From the NCBI GenBank assembly GCA_016213825.1, contig JACQZP010000021.1, positions 62,001 to 126,000 of the forward strand: a stretch of 64,000 bases of DNA, in the 5' to 3' direction. The stretch is from Acetobacterium woodii. GTDB taxonomy: Bacteria > Bacillota > Clostridia > Eubacteriales > Eubacteriaceae. Positions 1 to 9,233 of the stretch are shown piece after piece (the stretch's first letter is position 1; each line of letters begins with the position of its first letter). The position numbers were made by a program, and so were the translations under genes. The notes under the pieces were generated by a model. It had not been told where the DNA came from. It saw nothing but the letters and a program-made list of their open reading frames with translations, and ran no database searches.

Positions 1-2
1 CC

Positions 3-1547
3 CTTACGGAAGGCAGTCATGTGCTCGGTTTGATGTCGGTAAATGATCTGAATCAGAAGATTGAAGGGACCTATGCAGGTATTTACTTGGAAATTTCTGA
101 ATCCATTAACGAAGTTCATGCCCAGCTGACTCATATTGTGGAAATTGCCACCAACATCGCGGTCGGCGATCTTTGTGATCTGGAAAACCTGAAAGAAATC
201 GGACAGCGCAGTGACAATGACACACTGATCCCAAGCTTTATCTCGATGATTGAGAGCATTACACTGCTGGTAGCCGAAACCCAGTCCATGACCCGGATTG
301 CCGTTGAAGGCGATCTGACTAATCGGGGCGATCTGACCAAATTCCAAGGCGAATATGCCAAGGTGGTGGAAGGCTTCAATCAGACGTTGGATGTAGTCAT
401 TGAGCCCATCAATGCGGCATCGGCAACGCTGAAAGAACTGGCTCAAGGGAACCTGAACACGACCATGACCGGCGACTTTAAAGGCCAACATGGCCAGATC
501 AAAGAAGACATGAACCAGACCATTGCCTTCCTGAAAGATTACGTCTCAGAAATTACCGAAACACTGGAAGAAATTGGTCGAGGAAACCTGAATCAGGAAA
601 TCACCCGCTACTATCTGGGCGATTTCGAAGCGATTAAAACAGCCCTCAATCGGATTACGTCCAGTCTCAGCACCACCATGTTCGATATCAACAATGCGGC
701 CGGACAGGTTGAAAGCGGTGCTCGTCAGATTTCTGACGGGGGCCAGGCGTTGGCGCAGGGTGCAACGGAACAAGCCAGTGCCATTCAGGAACTCACCGCC
801 TCCATTGATGAGGTGGCTCAGGAAACCAAGCAGAATGCAGTCCGGGCCAACGAAGCCAATCAACGTTCCATTGAGGTTCGCAACAATGCCGAAATTGGCA
901 ATGTCCGAATGAACAATATGGTTACGGCGATGGTGGACATTAATGTCTCCTCTCAGAGTATTTCTAAAATCATTAAGGTCATCGATGACATCGCCTTCCA
1001 GACCAATATTCTGGCATTAAATGCGGCGGTGGAAGCGGCCCGGGCCGGACAACACGGTAAGGGCTTTGCGGTTGTCGCCGAAGAGGTCCGTACCCTGGCT
1101 GCCCGCAGTGCCGAAGCGGCCAAAGAAACCACCGGACTGATTGAAGGCTCCATCGATAAAGTCTCAGTTGGCTCTAAAATTGCTGATGAAACTGCCGAAA
1201 GTTTGACTCAGATCCTGGCTGATATTGAAAAGGTCACCAGTCTGGTGGGCAATATCGCCCGGGCTTCTAACGATCAGGCTTCGGAAATTGCCCAGATTAC
1301 CCAGGGTATCGAACAGGTTTCCCAGGTGGTCCAAACCAACTCCGCGACCGCTGAAGAAAGCGCTGCCGCCAGCGAGGAACTCTCCGGCCAGGCGGAAATG
1401 CTTAAACAGATGGTGGGTGCGTTTACGATTAAAAACAGTAACACCAGCTCCACCCCCACCCCCATCCAACCAAGCTTCGACCCGGAACCAGCCCCCACGG
1501 CTGAACCCCGGATTGACCTGGATGATTGGGATAATGATAAGTATTAA
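3..1547 (+). CDS. Methyl-accepting chemotaxis protein, 5' end cut by window edge
   Basis: Chemoreceptor fragment of about 514 visible residues. The reading frame is open to the left edge, so the GTG at 21 is not a convincing start and the sensor and membrane parts lie outside the window. What remains is a chain of HAMP-like helical modules (for example the segments around [12 protein letters not shown] and [12 protein letters not shown]), then the long cytoplasmic coiled coil. The conserved hairpin tip [20 protein letters not shown] begins near residue 322 counted from position 21, and is where CheA and CheW dock. The tail after the coil is proline-rich and ends in an acidic, aromatic stretch (LDDWDNDKY) that could be a tether for adaptation enzymes; that is a guess. 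It closely resembles the larger receptor at 22968 in module order and tip. No cheA, cheW or cheR lies in the window. A hairpin terminator follows directly. Confidence 0.93.
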   Translation, partial: LTEGSHVLGLMSVNDLNQKIEGTYAGIYLEISESINEVHAQLTHIVEIATNIAVGDLCDLENLKEIGQRSDNDTLIPSFISMIESITLLVAETQSMTRIAVEGDLTNRGDLTKFQGEYAKVVEGFNQTLDVVIEPINAASATLKELAQGNLNTTMTGDFKGQHGQIKEDMNQTIAFLKDYVSEITETLEEIGRGNLNQEITRYYLGDFEAIKTALNRITSSLSTTMFDINNAAGQVESGARQISDGGQALAQGATEQASAIQELTASIDEVAQETKQNAVRANEANQRSIEVRNNAEIGNVRMNNMVTAMVDINVSSQSISKIIKVIDDIAFQTNILALNAAVEAARAGQHGKGFAVVAEEVRTLAARSAEAAKETTGLIEGSIDKVSVGSKIADETAESLTQILADIEKVTSLVGNIARASNDQASEIAQITQGIEQVSQVVQTNSATAEESAAASEELSGQAEMLKQMVGAFTIKNSNTSSTPTPIQPSFDPEPAPTAEPRIDLDDWDNDKY

Positions 1548-1584
1548 ATAATCCCCAAGCCAGGTAAACCACGCCACTAGCTAC

Positions 1585-1630
1585 AAATCCCCCGGTGCAC
1601 CAAGAAGGTGTGACGGGGGATTTTATTATT
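1585..1630 (+). terminator. Intrinsic terminator of the chemoreceptor gene
   Basis: Arms AAATCCCCCG (1585-1594) and CGGGGGATTT (1614-1623) form a perfect stem followed by a T-rich run. It lies 38 bases after the stop codon and before the hemerythrin promoter. Confidence 0.8.
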
Positions 1631-1647
1631 TTAATTTAGAATCACTC

Positions 1648-1676
1648 TTGATTTTATTTCCGGTTAAGGTTATAAT
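1648..1676 (+). promoter_or_regulatory. Sigma-A-type promoter of the hemerythrin gene
   Basis: TTGATT at 1648-1653 and TATAAT at 1671-1676 are separated by 17 bases. The start codon is 58 bases downstream of the -10. The gene is therefore probably a single transcription unit between two terminators. Confidence 0.65.
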
Positions 1677-1733
1677 TTCTACATACCTATTATAAAAATG
1701 AATCATCATAATTTTTTTGCAGGAGGAATTAAT

Positions 1734-2126
1734 ATGGCAATCGTATGGACCAAAGATTTATCAGTTGGCGTGGGCAGCATTGACACCCAGCATCAACAAT
1801 TATTTAAAATGGCCGATGAACTTTTTGAAGCCGGTAAAACTGGCAAAACCAAAGAAAAAATCGGTGAACTCCTTAGTTTCCTGGATAGTTATACCAAACA
1901 GCATTTCAGCGATGAAGAAGCCTATATGAAAAGCATCAATTACCCGGGACTGGCCGAACAACAGGCGGCTCACAAGGCCTTTGTCAGCGAACTGGCTAAA
2001 CTGAAGGGTGAATTCGATAAATCCGGTGGCAATATTTCGGTGATCATCAATGCCAACCAGATGGTGGTTGACTGGCTGACCAAGCATATTTCCGGCATGG
2101 ATAAAAAAATCGGCGCCCACGCTTAA
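1734..2126 (+). CDS. Bacteriohemerythrin
   Basis: A 130-residue four-helix protein of the bacterial hemerythrin family, which binds O2 at a non-heme di-iron centre and serves in oxygen sensing or protection. Iron ligands are visible in family order: His in DTQHQQLF near residue 21, HFSDEE near 58, HKAFV near 77 and the HxxxxD arrangement near the end (KHISGMD). The start was placed at 1734 because AGGAGG lies 7 bases upstream; an in-frame ATG at 1698 has no such site. It stands alone between a promoter and a strong terminator, next to a chemoreceptor, which fits a role in avoiding oxygen in an anaerobe (inference from position). Confidence 0.95.
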   Translation: MAIVWTKDLSVGVGSIDTQHQQLFKMADELFEAGKTGKTKEKIGELLSFLDSYTKQHFSDEEAYMKSINYPGLAEQQAAHKAFVSELAKLKGEFDKSGGNISVIINANQMVVDWLTKHISGMDKKIGAHA

Positions 2127-2153
2127 AATTTAACGAATAAAAGATCGTCTGAT

Positions 2154-2200
2154 AAAAAATCCCACCAATGACTGTTTACTGGTCATGGTGGGATTTTTCG
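2154..2200 (+). terminator. Intrinsic terminator after the hemerythrin gene
   Basis: AAAAATCCCACC and GGTGGGATTTTT flank a partly paired loop, with T residues at the end. A-rich on the left side, so it may also work for transcripts arriving from the minus strand. Confidence 0.75.
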
Positions 2201-2366
2201 TTGGTTGCTGCCGGGTCGTCCTCTTATTCAGATCTGTCTCTGGACAGCTCAGCCGATGGGGCCATTCCATTTTTTTTAAATGGTGATTTTGTCCAGGATT
2301 GTTTGGGGTTGGCTAATGTTTGCTATGCAAGATAACGCTCCAGTTCCGGCACCGCCGCGAGTGATT

Positions 2367-5300
2367 TTAATTTACCTCTACCGTATAGCTGCTCCAGAGC
2401 GGACCATCAAAACCGGTACTGACAGCCGTACGCTTGATGGTAGTAGCAACAGCTCCGCTTGTCATGGGAATCGCATCACCAGTAATGTATGTCGGCGCAT
2501 TGCCTAAAAAGGTGATTGTCCGGGAAGCAGGCAATTTCCCGGCCTCCCCGTTAAACGCCATTGTATCGATCGTATTAACACTGGCCGGAATCGTCACACT
2601 TTCCAGGGCGGTACAGTTGAAAAACACATTCTTGCCAATCTCAGTCAAACCTGGCGGCAGGGTCACGCTGCTTAGCTTGCCGCAGCCTGAGAAGTTATAC
2701 CAGCTCAGCTTTGTAAGCTGCGAGTTTGCCGTAAAGGTTACCGCCGACAAATCGGCACAATTAATAAAGGTATTAGATCCCAGGCTGGTCACTGAATCGG
2801 GCAGCTCAATACTGGTCAAACCGCTTACTGCAAAAGCTTCACTTGCAATAGCATTCACCTGTGACGTCGTTGCAAAGTTGACATTTTTTAGATTTTTGCA
2901 TTGTTTAAAGGCTGCAGAATTAATACTCGTGACCGAATTGGGAATGGTCACCGTCTCTAACCCCGGGCATTCGTAAAAAGCAGTCACACCGATGGTTTGC
3001 AGCTGAGAATCGGCGGCAAAGGTCAGACTTGTCAGCTTGCTCTGCATAAAGGCATCGTTCCCGATACTGGTCACTTTGTTGGGAATGACCACACTATTCA
3101 GTTTACACCCCCGAAAGGCGCGATCTCCAATGGTTACAAGATTGGGTGTCCCGGTAAAGGTGACAGTTGTTAAACTCAAGCATTCGTAAAAGGCATCTGC
3201 CCCGATACTGGTCACCGCCTCCGGGATCGCAACGCCGGTCAGGCCGCTTTGATAAAAAGCATTGGCACCAATACTGGTGACGGTATCCGGGATCGTGACG
3301 GTTTTTAAACTGGTCTTGCCGCTAAAAGCCCCAGTCCCAATTTCGGTGACCGTTACCTCCCCGATCTTATCAGGTATCACGACATTTGGGTCGTTACCAT
3401 TATATTTAGTAATCGTTGCTACACCGGTATTGGTAGACTCAAAAACTGGCTTGACCGTCACTGCACAGGTAGTAATGGCACCATGCCCATCGGCAGCGGC
3501 GGCAGTGATCGTGGCAGCGCCTGCAGCAATGGCTTTAACCATACCGGTGTTACTCACCGTGGCTACAGCATCGCTGCTGGATGACCAGGTCACCCCTTTA
3601 TTGGCGGCGTTGGCTGGTACCACCGTTGCCGTCAACGCGGTGCTGTTACCGACAATAAGGGTAGCCGACGCCGGAGTGACCGTCAACCCGGTGACGGCAA
3701 TATTCAAGTCTGCGAACTGCTCATTAGACGGTAGCGACTCCCCGTAAGCATCCCGGGCTTTGACGACAAAATAGTAGCTTTTGCTGCTATCCAAACCGGA
3801 GATTGTCGCCGAGGTAACACCGCTGGCTACCGATACTTTCGCTGCGCCATATGCCCCCGCTGATTCTTTGACAAAAACATCATAAGCGGCGGCGCCGGAA
3901 ATACTGTTCCAGCTTAAATTAACCAGTGGTGCGCTGATATTAACGATCGTCGGAACAGCCAGAACTGGGGTTGTTAAAATGATTTCCCTAGTACAATCAG
4001 CCCATCCATCATAGCCGTCATAATTGGCGTAGTACTTAATCGTTGGTTTGGGGGCAGTGATCGGAATCGCCCCGGTTCCCATCGTCCCTGGCACATCACC
4101 CAAAAAGGTGTAGTGGCGGCTGGTTGGGGCATTGTCCACCGCATAACCAAAGGCCCCACTGCCCAGCGTGTTGACCCCTTTAGGGATGGTGATCTCGGTC
4201 AACTGGGAACAGTTGCTAAAGGCACCTATCCCAATGGCAGTCAACCCCGATGGTAAGGTCACCACCGTTAAACTATGGCAGTTCGCAAAGGCCTCAACCG
4301 GAACAGCAGTTACCCCGTCAGAAATCGTAATGGTCTTAAGCAACGAGCAGCCAAAGAAAACCTGACCACCGATGGTCTTAAGGTTTGCCGGCAAGGTCAG
4401 GCTCGACACCCCAATGCTGGCAAAGGCAGCAGTACCAATAGACGTAAGGCTTGAATCCGCTGCAAAGGTCACCGTTGTCAGATTAAGGCAATTATAAAAA
4501 GCCTGGTTACCGATAGTTTTAACGGTTTTGGGGATCTCCACACTGGTTATGTTGCGGTTATAAAAAGCCTGGTCACCGATGGCCGAAATGGTTACCCCGT
4601 CAATCGTTTCTGGAATCGCAATAACCGTGCTGCTGCCGTTCATCCCGGTGATTATCCCGGAACCATCGGCGATTTTGGTCACTTCAAAGCTGGTCGTCAC
4701 GGTTACACTGCAGTTGGCAGTTTTGTTGCCATCGGTAGTTTTAACAGAAATAGTTACCGGCCCTTCTTTCTTGCCGGTAACCTTCCCAGTGGCATCCACT
4801 GTGGCAATGGTATCATCACTGGATGTCCAGATTACTGTTTTATCAGCAGCATTGCTTGGCTGCACCGTCGCGTTTAACTGAGCCGTTTTGTTCACTCCTA
4901 CCGTAATGGTTTGATCCAGAGTGACCCCAGTTACTGCCACTGGTGGGGTATACCCACCGCCGCCACCATTATCCGGCGTCGGGAAGACCGGCGGGATCAC
5001 TACTCCGGATTTAACCGTATAGCTGCCCGGGGCTTTTTCAAAGACAACGCTGTCGGCATTGATCGTCGCCCGGGTTACTGTGCCCTGGCCTTTGATCGCC
5101 GTTTTGGCATTCAGTGCCAGGTCCGCCACCGTGGTGCCTGCAGCCAGATTCAGGGTGGTGCCCCCAGCCCCAGCACCTACGGTCATCGTTCCGATGGTGG
5201 TACTGCCCTGGGTGGTGACAGTCATATTCGGGGCGTTAACCTCCACGCTGTCAAAGACCCCTTCTAAAATAATCGTCTCCCCGGCAGCATCCTCCGAAAT

Positions 5301-6416
5301 CACCACGTCCAGGCCATCCACGCCCGTGGCGACAATCCGCACGGCGCCGCTGGCGGTTTTCTCCATGACAATGCGACTGTATTGACCGCCATTGATATGG
5401 ATGCTATTCTTACCGCCGCCCCGAACAAAGGTATCGCCCACAACGGTAACATTATTCAGGGTTACGGTCCCATTGCCCACGGCTTCAGCAATGGTCAGAT
5501 CGCCTTCAATTTTAAGGTTTTGCAAGATCACCCCATCGGCATTAACCGTCACATCGCCGGCGATGGTCTGGGTACCGGTGGCTGGGCCAAAGGTGCCAGC
5601 CTTATCATAAACGGTGGGCGCCGCTTTTTTATCCAGCCCGTCGTAGGCCAGCTGAATGGCCTTCACCGCGGCATCCACTGCGGTTTGCGACTGATCGGCC
5701 GTGACCAGATGTTCTTTTAGTGCAGTTTGCAGTCGACCCCAGGATTGAGCCGTAAAATCGCCTGCTTTGAGCTTTTCAATTTGTGTCACAAGCGCCGTAT
5801 AGGCAGCGAGATCCGTCTCTTTTGGGACCACCTTCACCAACAGCGCTTCCAACCGTAGCGAACTCCCAACGGTGCCCAACTGATCGCCATCGGCCAGCCA
5901 CTGGCTTTCGTCAGTCGGCAAATTCCCGACATTCTGAACATGCCCCCGATACTGAACCGAATAGCCGGAAACCGCCTTGCCGTCAGCATCAGTAAGGACG
6001 ATTTTGACCGCTTCAATCCGCAGACTTTCCCCCCGGGTACCGGCATAGTCGCCGTCTTTCGGCCAGTTGGCAGAATCGTTTTCGTCATACAGCCAGCCCT
6101 TGTTTTGCACATGGACGTTATAGCGCAGTTCCAGACCATTTTGCAGATCAGTCGGAATCGCGCCGGTGAGTTTGATTTCAAACCCTTCGATCCGCTTGCT
6201 TTGTCCCTCGGTACCGATGATCTTCGGGCTGTCCACCCAGCTGCCGTCAGCGGGATAATCGCCCAAATCCTGAATGTGCCCCCGGTAGGCCACCCCCACC
6301 GGGTTAGCAGCCGCCGAGGCCGACATTGGCAGGAATAACCCCAGTAGGGTGCAACAAGCCAACCAAAAGATAAGCTTATTTGAGATAAGTTTTTCTAAGA
6401 AACGTTTCTTGGTCAT
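2367..6416 (-). CDS. Large secreted ChW / beta-helix / Ig-like / leucine-rich-repeat surface protein
   Basis: A 1349-residue exported protein. Order of parts: signal peptide (about 1-36, ending SASAAA); three ChW repeats (about 40-197), marked by YRGHIQDLGDYPADGSW, VHVQNKGW and YRGHVQNVGNLP; a short helical module (200-265); a repetitive beta-helix-like stretch rich in VT and NG turns (270-470); a glycine linker (GGGGGYTPP); a Big_2 Ig-like domain (about 493-575); a BspA-type LRR_5 block (580-775) with repeats such as TSVEIPKTVKTIGNQAFYNC; a fibronectin III domain (825-905); a second Big_2 (910-990); and a second LRR_5 block to near the C terminus. No LPXTG anchor or S-layer domain was seen, so attachment would be by ChW or be absent. 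GGGAG precedes the ATG by 8 bases. Likely adhesion or polymer binding; the ligand is unknown. Confidence 0.92.
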   Translation of the reverse strand: MTKKRFLEKLISNKLIFWLACCTLLGLFLPMSASAAANPVGVAYRGHIQDLGDYPADGSWVDSPKIIGTEGQSKRIEGFEIKLTGAIPTDLQNGLELRYNVHVQNKGWLYDENDSANWPKDGDYAGTRGESLRIEAVKIVLTDADGKAVSGYSVQYRGHVQNVGNLPTDESQWLADGDQLGTVGSSLRLEALLVKVVPKETDLAAYTALVTQIEKLKAGDFTAQSWGRLQTALKEHLVTADQSQTAVDAAVKAIQLAYDGLDKKAAPTVYDKAGTFGPATGTQTIAGDVTVNADGVILQNLKIEGDLTIAEAVGNGTVTLNNVTVVGDTFVRGGGKNSIHINGGQYSRIVMEKTASGAVRIVATGVDGLDVVISEDAAGETIILEGVFDSVEVNAPNMTVTTQGSTTIGTMTVGAGAGGTTLNLAAGTTVADLALNAKTAIKGQGTVTRATINADSVVFEKAPGSYTVKSGVVIPPVFPTPDNGGGGGYTPPVAVTGVTLDQTITVGVNKTAQLNATVQPSNAADKTVIWTSSDDTIATVDATGKVTGKKEGPVTISVKTTDGNKTANCSVTVTTSFEVTKIADGSGIITGMNGSSTVIAIPETIDGVTISAIGDQAFYNRNITSVEIPKTVKTIGNQAFYNCLNLTTVTFAADSSLTSIGTAAFASIGVSSLTLPANLKTIGGQVFFGCSLLKTITISDGVTAVPVEAFANCHSLTVVTLPSGLTAIGIGAFSNCSQLTEITIPKGVNTLGSGAFGYAVDNAPTSRHYTFLGDVPGTMGTGAIPITAPKPTIKYYANYDGYDGWADCTREIILTTPVLAVPTIVNISAPLVNLSWNSISGAAAYDVFVKESAGAYGAAKVSVASGVTSATISGLDSSKSYYFVVKARDAYGESLPSNEQFADLNIAVTGLTVTPASATLIVGNSTALTATVVPANAANKGVTWSSSSDAVATVSNTGMVKAIAAGAATITAAAADGHGAITTCAVTVKPVFESTNTGVATITKYNGNDPNVVIPDKIGEVTVTEIGTGAFSGKTSLKTVTIPDTVTSIGANAFYQSGLTGVAIPEAVTSIGADAFYECLSLTTVTFTGTPNLVTIGDRAFRGCKLNSVVIPNKVTSIGNDAFMQSKLTSLTFAADSQLQTIGVTAFYECPGLETVTIPNSVTSINSAAFKQCKNLKNVNFATTSQVNAIASEAFAVSGLTSIELPDSVTSLGSNTFINCADLSAVTFTANSQLTKLSWYNFSGCGKLSSVTLPPGLTEIGKNVFFNCTALESVTIPASVNTIDTMAFNGEAGKLPASRTITFLGNAPTYITGDAIPMTSGAVATTIKRTAVSTGFDGPLWSSYTVEVN

Positions 6417-6487
6417 TATTTTTCTCCCACTTAGTTTGTTTAAATTAAATTGATGTTAATCTTATCATAAAAATGCGATCTCAAAAA

Positions 6488-6519
6488 GGCGTATATTTTA
6501 CCGCAAACGGCGTATATTT
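6488..6519. promoter_or_regulatory. Pair of direct repeats upstream of the surface-protein gene
   Basis: GGCGTATATTT occurs at 6488-6498 and again at 6509-6519, a start-to-start distance of 21 bases (two helical turns). It lies 72-103 bases upstream of the minus-strand gene start. Spacing like this is used by regulators that bind as tandem protomers on one face of DNA, such as the LytTR family, but the bases do not match a LytTR consensus I know. Confidence 0.45.
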
Positions 6520-6558
6520 CCCATAACTAAAGGTCTTATTATCAATACGCCAGTTATT

Positions 6559-6609
6559 TGTCAATCAAAAAAACCTTCCAGTCATGATTGGAAGGTTTTT
6601 TGATTGACA
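6559..6609. terminator. Long two-way terminator hairpin
   Basis: Nearly perfect inverted repeat of about 22 bases per arm with core AACCTTCCA / TTGGAAGGTT flanked by A and T runs, so it can end transcription on both strands. It lies downstream of the minus-strand yciI-like gene and separates it from the surface-protein gene. Confidence 0.85.
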
Positions 6610-6639
6610 GGTTATTGTTTTGTGCAGCAGTAAGGATTG

Positions 6640-6927
6640 TTAAGCCAGATAACGCTCCAGTCCCGCCGCCGTTTTGGTAGGCAGAAACTCCAGCACGTCA
6701 TAGTCCGCCACCTTTTCAATAAAGAAAGGATCTTCAGCGATAATCGCCCAGACCTCGTCCTTATTGCTGGCATGACAGAGGATCACCCCGCCAGTTCGAG
6801 GCCGTTTGCGGCCGGAAAGAACAAATTTATCCAGCTGGTAATAACGATCCAGATACTCAATATGGGCGGGGATCACCGCATCCACTTCGGCCATTGGTTT
6901 GGTGTAATTTAATAAGATAATAAACAT
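6640..6927 (-). CDS. YciI-like family protein
   Basis: A 95-residue protein of the YciI/YCII family, a ferredoxin-like alpha-beta fold. Visible family features are the opening FIILLNYTKP, the conserved His in PAHIEYLDRYY near residue 22, and the segment RPRTGGVILCHASNKDEV with a conserved Asp later (EDPFF). The family's biochemical role is mostly unknown; some members are fused to other enzymes or act on small aromatic substrates. AAGGAG lies 9 bases before the ATG. It sits downstream of the ZIP transporter, with a repeat element between them, and is closed by a strong hairpin. Confidence 0.88.
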   Translation of the reverse strand: MFIILLNYTKPMAEVDAVIPAHIEYLDRYYQLDKFVLSGRKRPRTGGVILCHASNKDEVWAIIAEDPFFIEKVADYDVLEFLPTKTAAGLERYLA

Positions 6928-6960
6928 GATCTATTCTCCTTGCTTTAAAAAATCGTTAAA

Positions 6961-7055
6961 CAATTGCGAAACACTTGAACATCGAACAATTATCGCTTTG
7001 TGTTCAGTTTCCACAAACAATTTTGTTTCGTGCGAAACGGAACGCAAAGCTCACA
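6961..7055. repeat. Dispersed palindromic element A, copy 1 (core-deleted)
   Basis: Starts CAATTGCGAA and contains the family's outer arm (CAGTTTCCACAAACAATTTTG) in two pieces plus GCGAAACGG and AAAGCTCAC at the far end. The middle section found in full copies is missing. It lies between the yciI-like and ZIP genes. No coding content. Confidence 0.65.
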
Positions 7056-7062
7056 ACCCCTT

Positions 7063-7872
7063 CTACATCAGAACAATCAGCCCCACGGCCATAATCATCA
7101 TCCCGGCAATCAGTCCATAAATGGACAGGTGGTGTTCGCCATATTCCCGGGCGGTGGGCAGCAGTTCATCCAGGGAGATAAACACCATAATCCCGGCGAT
7201 CCCGGCAAATAGTATCCCAAACACGGTGTCATTCAGAAAGGGCAATAAAATAAAATAAGCAGCGATGGCACCCACTGGTTCGGCCATGCCCGAAAGCAGC
7301 GACCAGGCCATGGCTTTTTTGCGATCCCCGGTGGCGCAGAAGACCGGGATCGCCACCGACATACCTTCGGGGATATTATGGATGGCTACGGCGATGGCGA
7401 TGGCAATCCCCAATGAGGGCTGTTGAACCGATGATACAAAGGTGGCCATGCCTTCTGGAAAATTGTGAATGGCAATGATTAAGGCGGTAAATGCGCCGGT
7501 GCGTAGCAGCTTTTGGCTGCCATCGGCCGGGCAGGACGCCGCTTCCTCGATCATATGGGTTTCATGGGGATTTTCATAGGATGGCACCAGTTTGTCGATG
7601 ATGGCAATCAGCAGCATCCCGGCAAAGAAAGCGATAACATTGACCCAGACGCCGGTTTCCTGACCAAGATTTAAAACTAACAGTCGTCTGGACTCAAAAA
7701 AAAGCTCCACAAAGGACATATAAATCATGACCCCGGCAGAAAAGCCCAGCGCCACAGACAACAGCTTGGTGTTTGTTTTTTCAAAAAGAAGTACCACCAA
7801 CCCGCCGATTCCCGTTGACAAACCTGCCAGAACGGTGAGCAGGATGGCGATGCCGATATTTGAAAGGTTCAT
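7063..7872 (-). CDS. zupT: ZIP-family metal (zinc) transporter
   Basis: A 269-residue membrane protein of the ZIP (ZupT/GufA) family, which takes up Zn2+ and other divalent metals across the cytoplasmic membrane. It has about eight hydrophobic segments. The two metal-site motifs are clear: HNFPEGMATF in helix 4 and HNIPEGMSVA in helix 5, with a further acidic motif (SLDELLPTAREYGEHH) near the end. AAGGAAG lies about 6 bases before the ATG. No Zur-type operator was recognised upstream. The symbol is used for family membership; metal preference cannot be read from sequence. Confidence 0.92.
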   Translation of the reverse strand: MNLSNIGIAILLTVLAGLSTGIGGLVVLLFEKTNTKLLSVALGFSAGVMIYMSFVELFFESRRLLVLNLGQETGVWVNVIAFFAGMLLIAIIDKLVPSYENPHETHMIEEAASCPADGSQKLLRTGAFTALIIAIHNFPEGMATFVSSVQQPSLGIAIAIAVAIHNIPEGMSVAIPVFCATGDRKKAMAWSLLSGMAEPVGAIAAYFILLPFLNDTVFGILFAGIAGIMVFISLDELLPTAREYGEHHLSIYGLIAGMMIMAVGLIVLM

Positions 7873-8092
7873 TTTTTCACTTCCTTATGCGTTAAATTCG
7901 ATTGTCTCAAAACTGTGCAACAGAAATAATATAACACGAAACGTGATTAAATGGAAATAAAAAATGAAACCGAAACGTCAACGCATCGCGCCTCCGGCCA
8001 GTGCACAAAAAATCAAAAAAGAAGCTGTCCACTGGATGATAGAGATCCGGGTTTTCGCTTCCTTTTATGGTTTATGTTGTTAATCGAAATAT

Positions 8093-8650
8093 CTAAAATA
8101 TACTGTTTGCCGCGCGTTTATTTGACAATCCCATCACTGGTTTCTTGGGTTTTTGTTCAATCGATTTTTGTTCAGCCGCTTTAGTTTCAGCAACCTGTCG
8201 ACTTTTGACTTCATCATTATAAGCAGATACCGTGATTTTTCCAGACAATAACAGACCCTTCAACTCCGAACTGGTATAACCCGCCAACTGATTGCTGGAA
8301 ATACTGTCGTCTTCTTTTTTCTCTTCCTCAGTATTCTGGGGTTTTGTTTGTTTTTTCTCAGATGATTCTTCATCTTCATCAGCTGGAATCCGCGAGGTTT
8401 TCTGATTAACGGTTGAACTCTGTTGATCGGTATCGCTGTTTACCGTCGCATTTTCACTTTTTGTCCGATACCCTACGTATTCCCGACTGAGTTCCATGGT
8501 ATCATATTTGTTATAGCTGTTCGCTTCATTGGTTGCATTTTGATTGTTAACGCTGTCGGCCGTAGGCTTGATCGTAACAGCATCAATTTTCTTTGACAGT
8601 GATGTCGCTGGACTCTGTAGTTCGACTACATTTAAACTAATTGGATCCAT
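8093..8650 (-). CDS. Hypothetical hydrophilic low-complexity protein
   Basis: A 185-residue soluble protein that I do not recognise. It has no signal peptide or membrane segment. The first 80 residues are rich in Asn, Ser and Thr; the middle (about 85-125) is a highly charged run of Glu, Asp and Lys (DEDEESSEKKQTK); residues 126-160 look ordered (GYTSSELKGLLLSGKITVSA); the end is Lys/Gln-rich. AAAGGGG lies 6 bases before the ATG, which supports real translation. The pattern recalls small cytoplasmic linker or flagellar-associated proteins of Clostridia, but no named family can be supported. Confidence 0.7.
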   Translation of the reverse strand: MDPISLNVVELQSPATSLSKKIDAVTIKPTADSVNNQNATNEANSYNKYDTMELSREYVGYRTKSENATVNSDTDQQSSTVNQKTSRIPADEDEESSEKKQTKPQNTEEEKKEDDSISSNQLAGYTSSELKGLLLSGKITVSAYNDEVKSRQVAETKAAEQKSIEQKPKKPVMGLSNKRAANSIF

Positions 8651-8802
8651 CTTAATTCCCCTTTCTTTAAGTATATAATTTCTCTGGCAACTTCTAAAAT
8701 ACCTTGAGTATAAAATCGTTCTTAACTATTGTTTTAAATTATATCATAATTTTTTAGAAAATTCATTATAATTTGTAAAATTGCTTGTGAATGTATTTAA
8801 AA

Positions 8803-8827
8803 AAAACACCCCTATCTGGGGTGTTTT
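8803..8827 (-). terminator. Terminator of the dhaKLM operon
   Basis: AAAACACCCC (8803-8812) and GGGGTGTTTT (8818-8827) pair around a 5-base loop; on the minus strand a T run follows. It lies 20 bases past the dhaM stop. Confidence 0.85.
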
Positions 8828-8846
8828 CTGTAATCTGGCGCGTTAT

Positions 8847-9230
8847 TTAGAATTTTTTATATGTTTTACAGCCAGTCAGCACTTCGACGACTTCGTCAAA
8901 GGATGATCCGATGGATGCTTCCACTGAACTGAAAATAGTGCCTTCGACAATGGGAGCATCAATGATTTTTACATTGCTGTCATCTTCCAGCATTTCGATG
9001 GCCATTTCCGAGCTCATCACGGCACTACCGAGATCAACCAGAATCACCACCCCATCACCTTCTTGAACAGCTTCGATACCAGCAAATATCTTGGAAACAT
9101 CGGTGCCGATACCGCCATCTTCCATTCCACCAGCTGCCGCAATTCTAGCCTCGGGTGCCATTTGTTTTGCCAGTTCCACCGCCCCTTCGGCAATTTTCTG
9201 ACTGTGAGAAACAACTACGATTCCTACCAT
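8847..9230 (-). CDS. dhaM: DhaM, phosphocarrier subunit of dihydroxyacetone kinase
   Basis: A 127-residue EIIA-Man-like domain that passes phosphate from HPr to ADP bound on DhaL. The phosphorylated His is in the opening VGIVVVSHSQKIAEG (His9), and the family segments GTDVSKIF and LVDLGSAVMSSEMA are present. It is the short form: the HPr and EI-like domains fused in the E. coli protein are absent, so general PTS enzymes from elsewhere must supply phosphate. It starts 3 bases after the dhaL stop, so the two are translationally linked. Terminated by the hairpin at 8803. Confidence 0.93.
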   Translation of the reverse strand: MVGIVVVSHSQKIAEGAVELAKQMAPEARIAAAGGMEDGGIGTDVSKIFAGIEAVQEGDGVVILVDLGSAVMSSEMAIEMLEDDSNVKIIDAPIVEGTIFSSVEASIGSSFDEVVEVLTGCKTYKKF

Positions 9231-9233
9231 CCC

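Noticed and set aside
953-1577. Antisense frames opposite chemoreceptor coils (also opposite 25325-25813)
   Set aside because: Same antisense sequence in both receptors because the tip is conserved; no start signals.
2434-5720. Long plus-strand frames opposite the large surface-protein gene
   Set aside because: They mirror the repetitive codons of the minus-strand gene, lack ribosome sites and give odd valine/threonine-rich products.
7964-8083. 39-codon plus-strand frame MKPKRQRIAPPASAQK...
   Set aside because: No good ribosome site and no family similarity; it lies in a spacer after a minus-strand gene.
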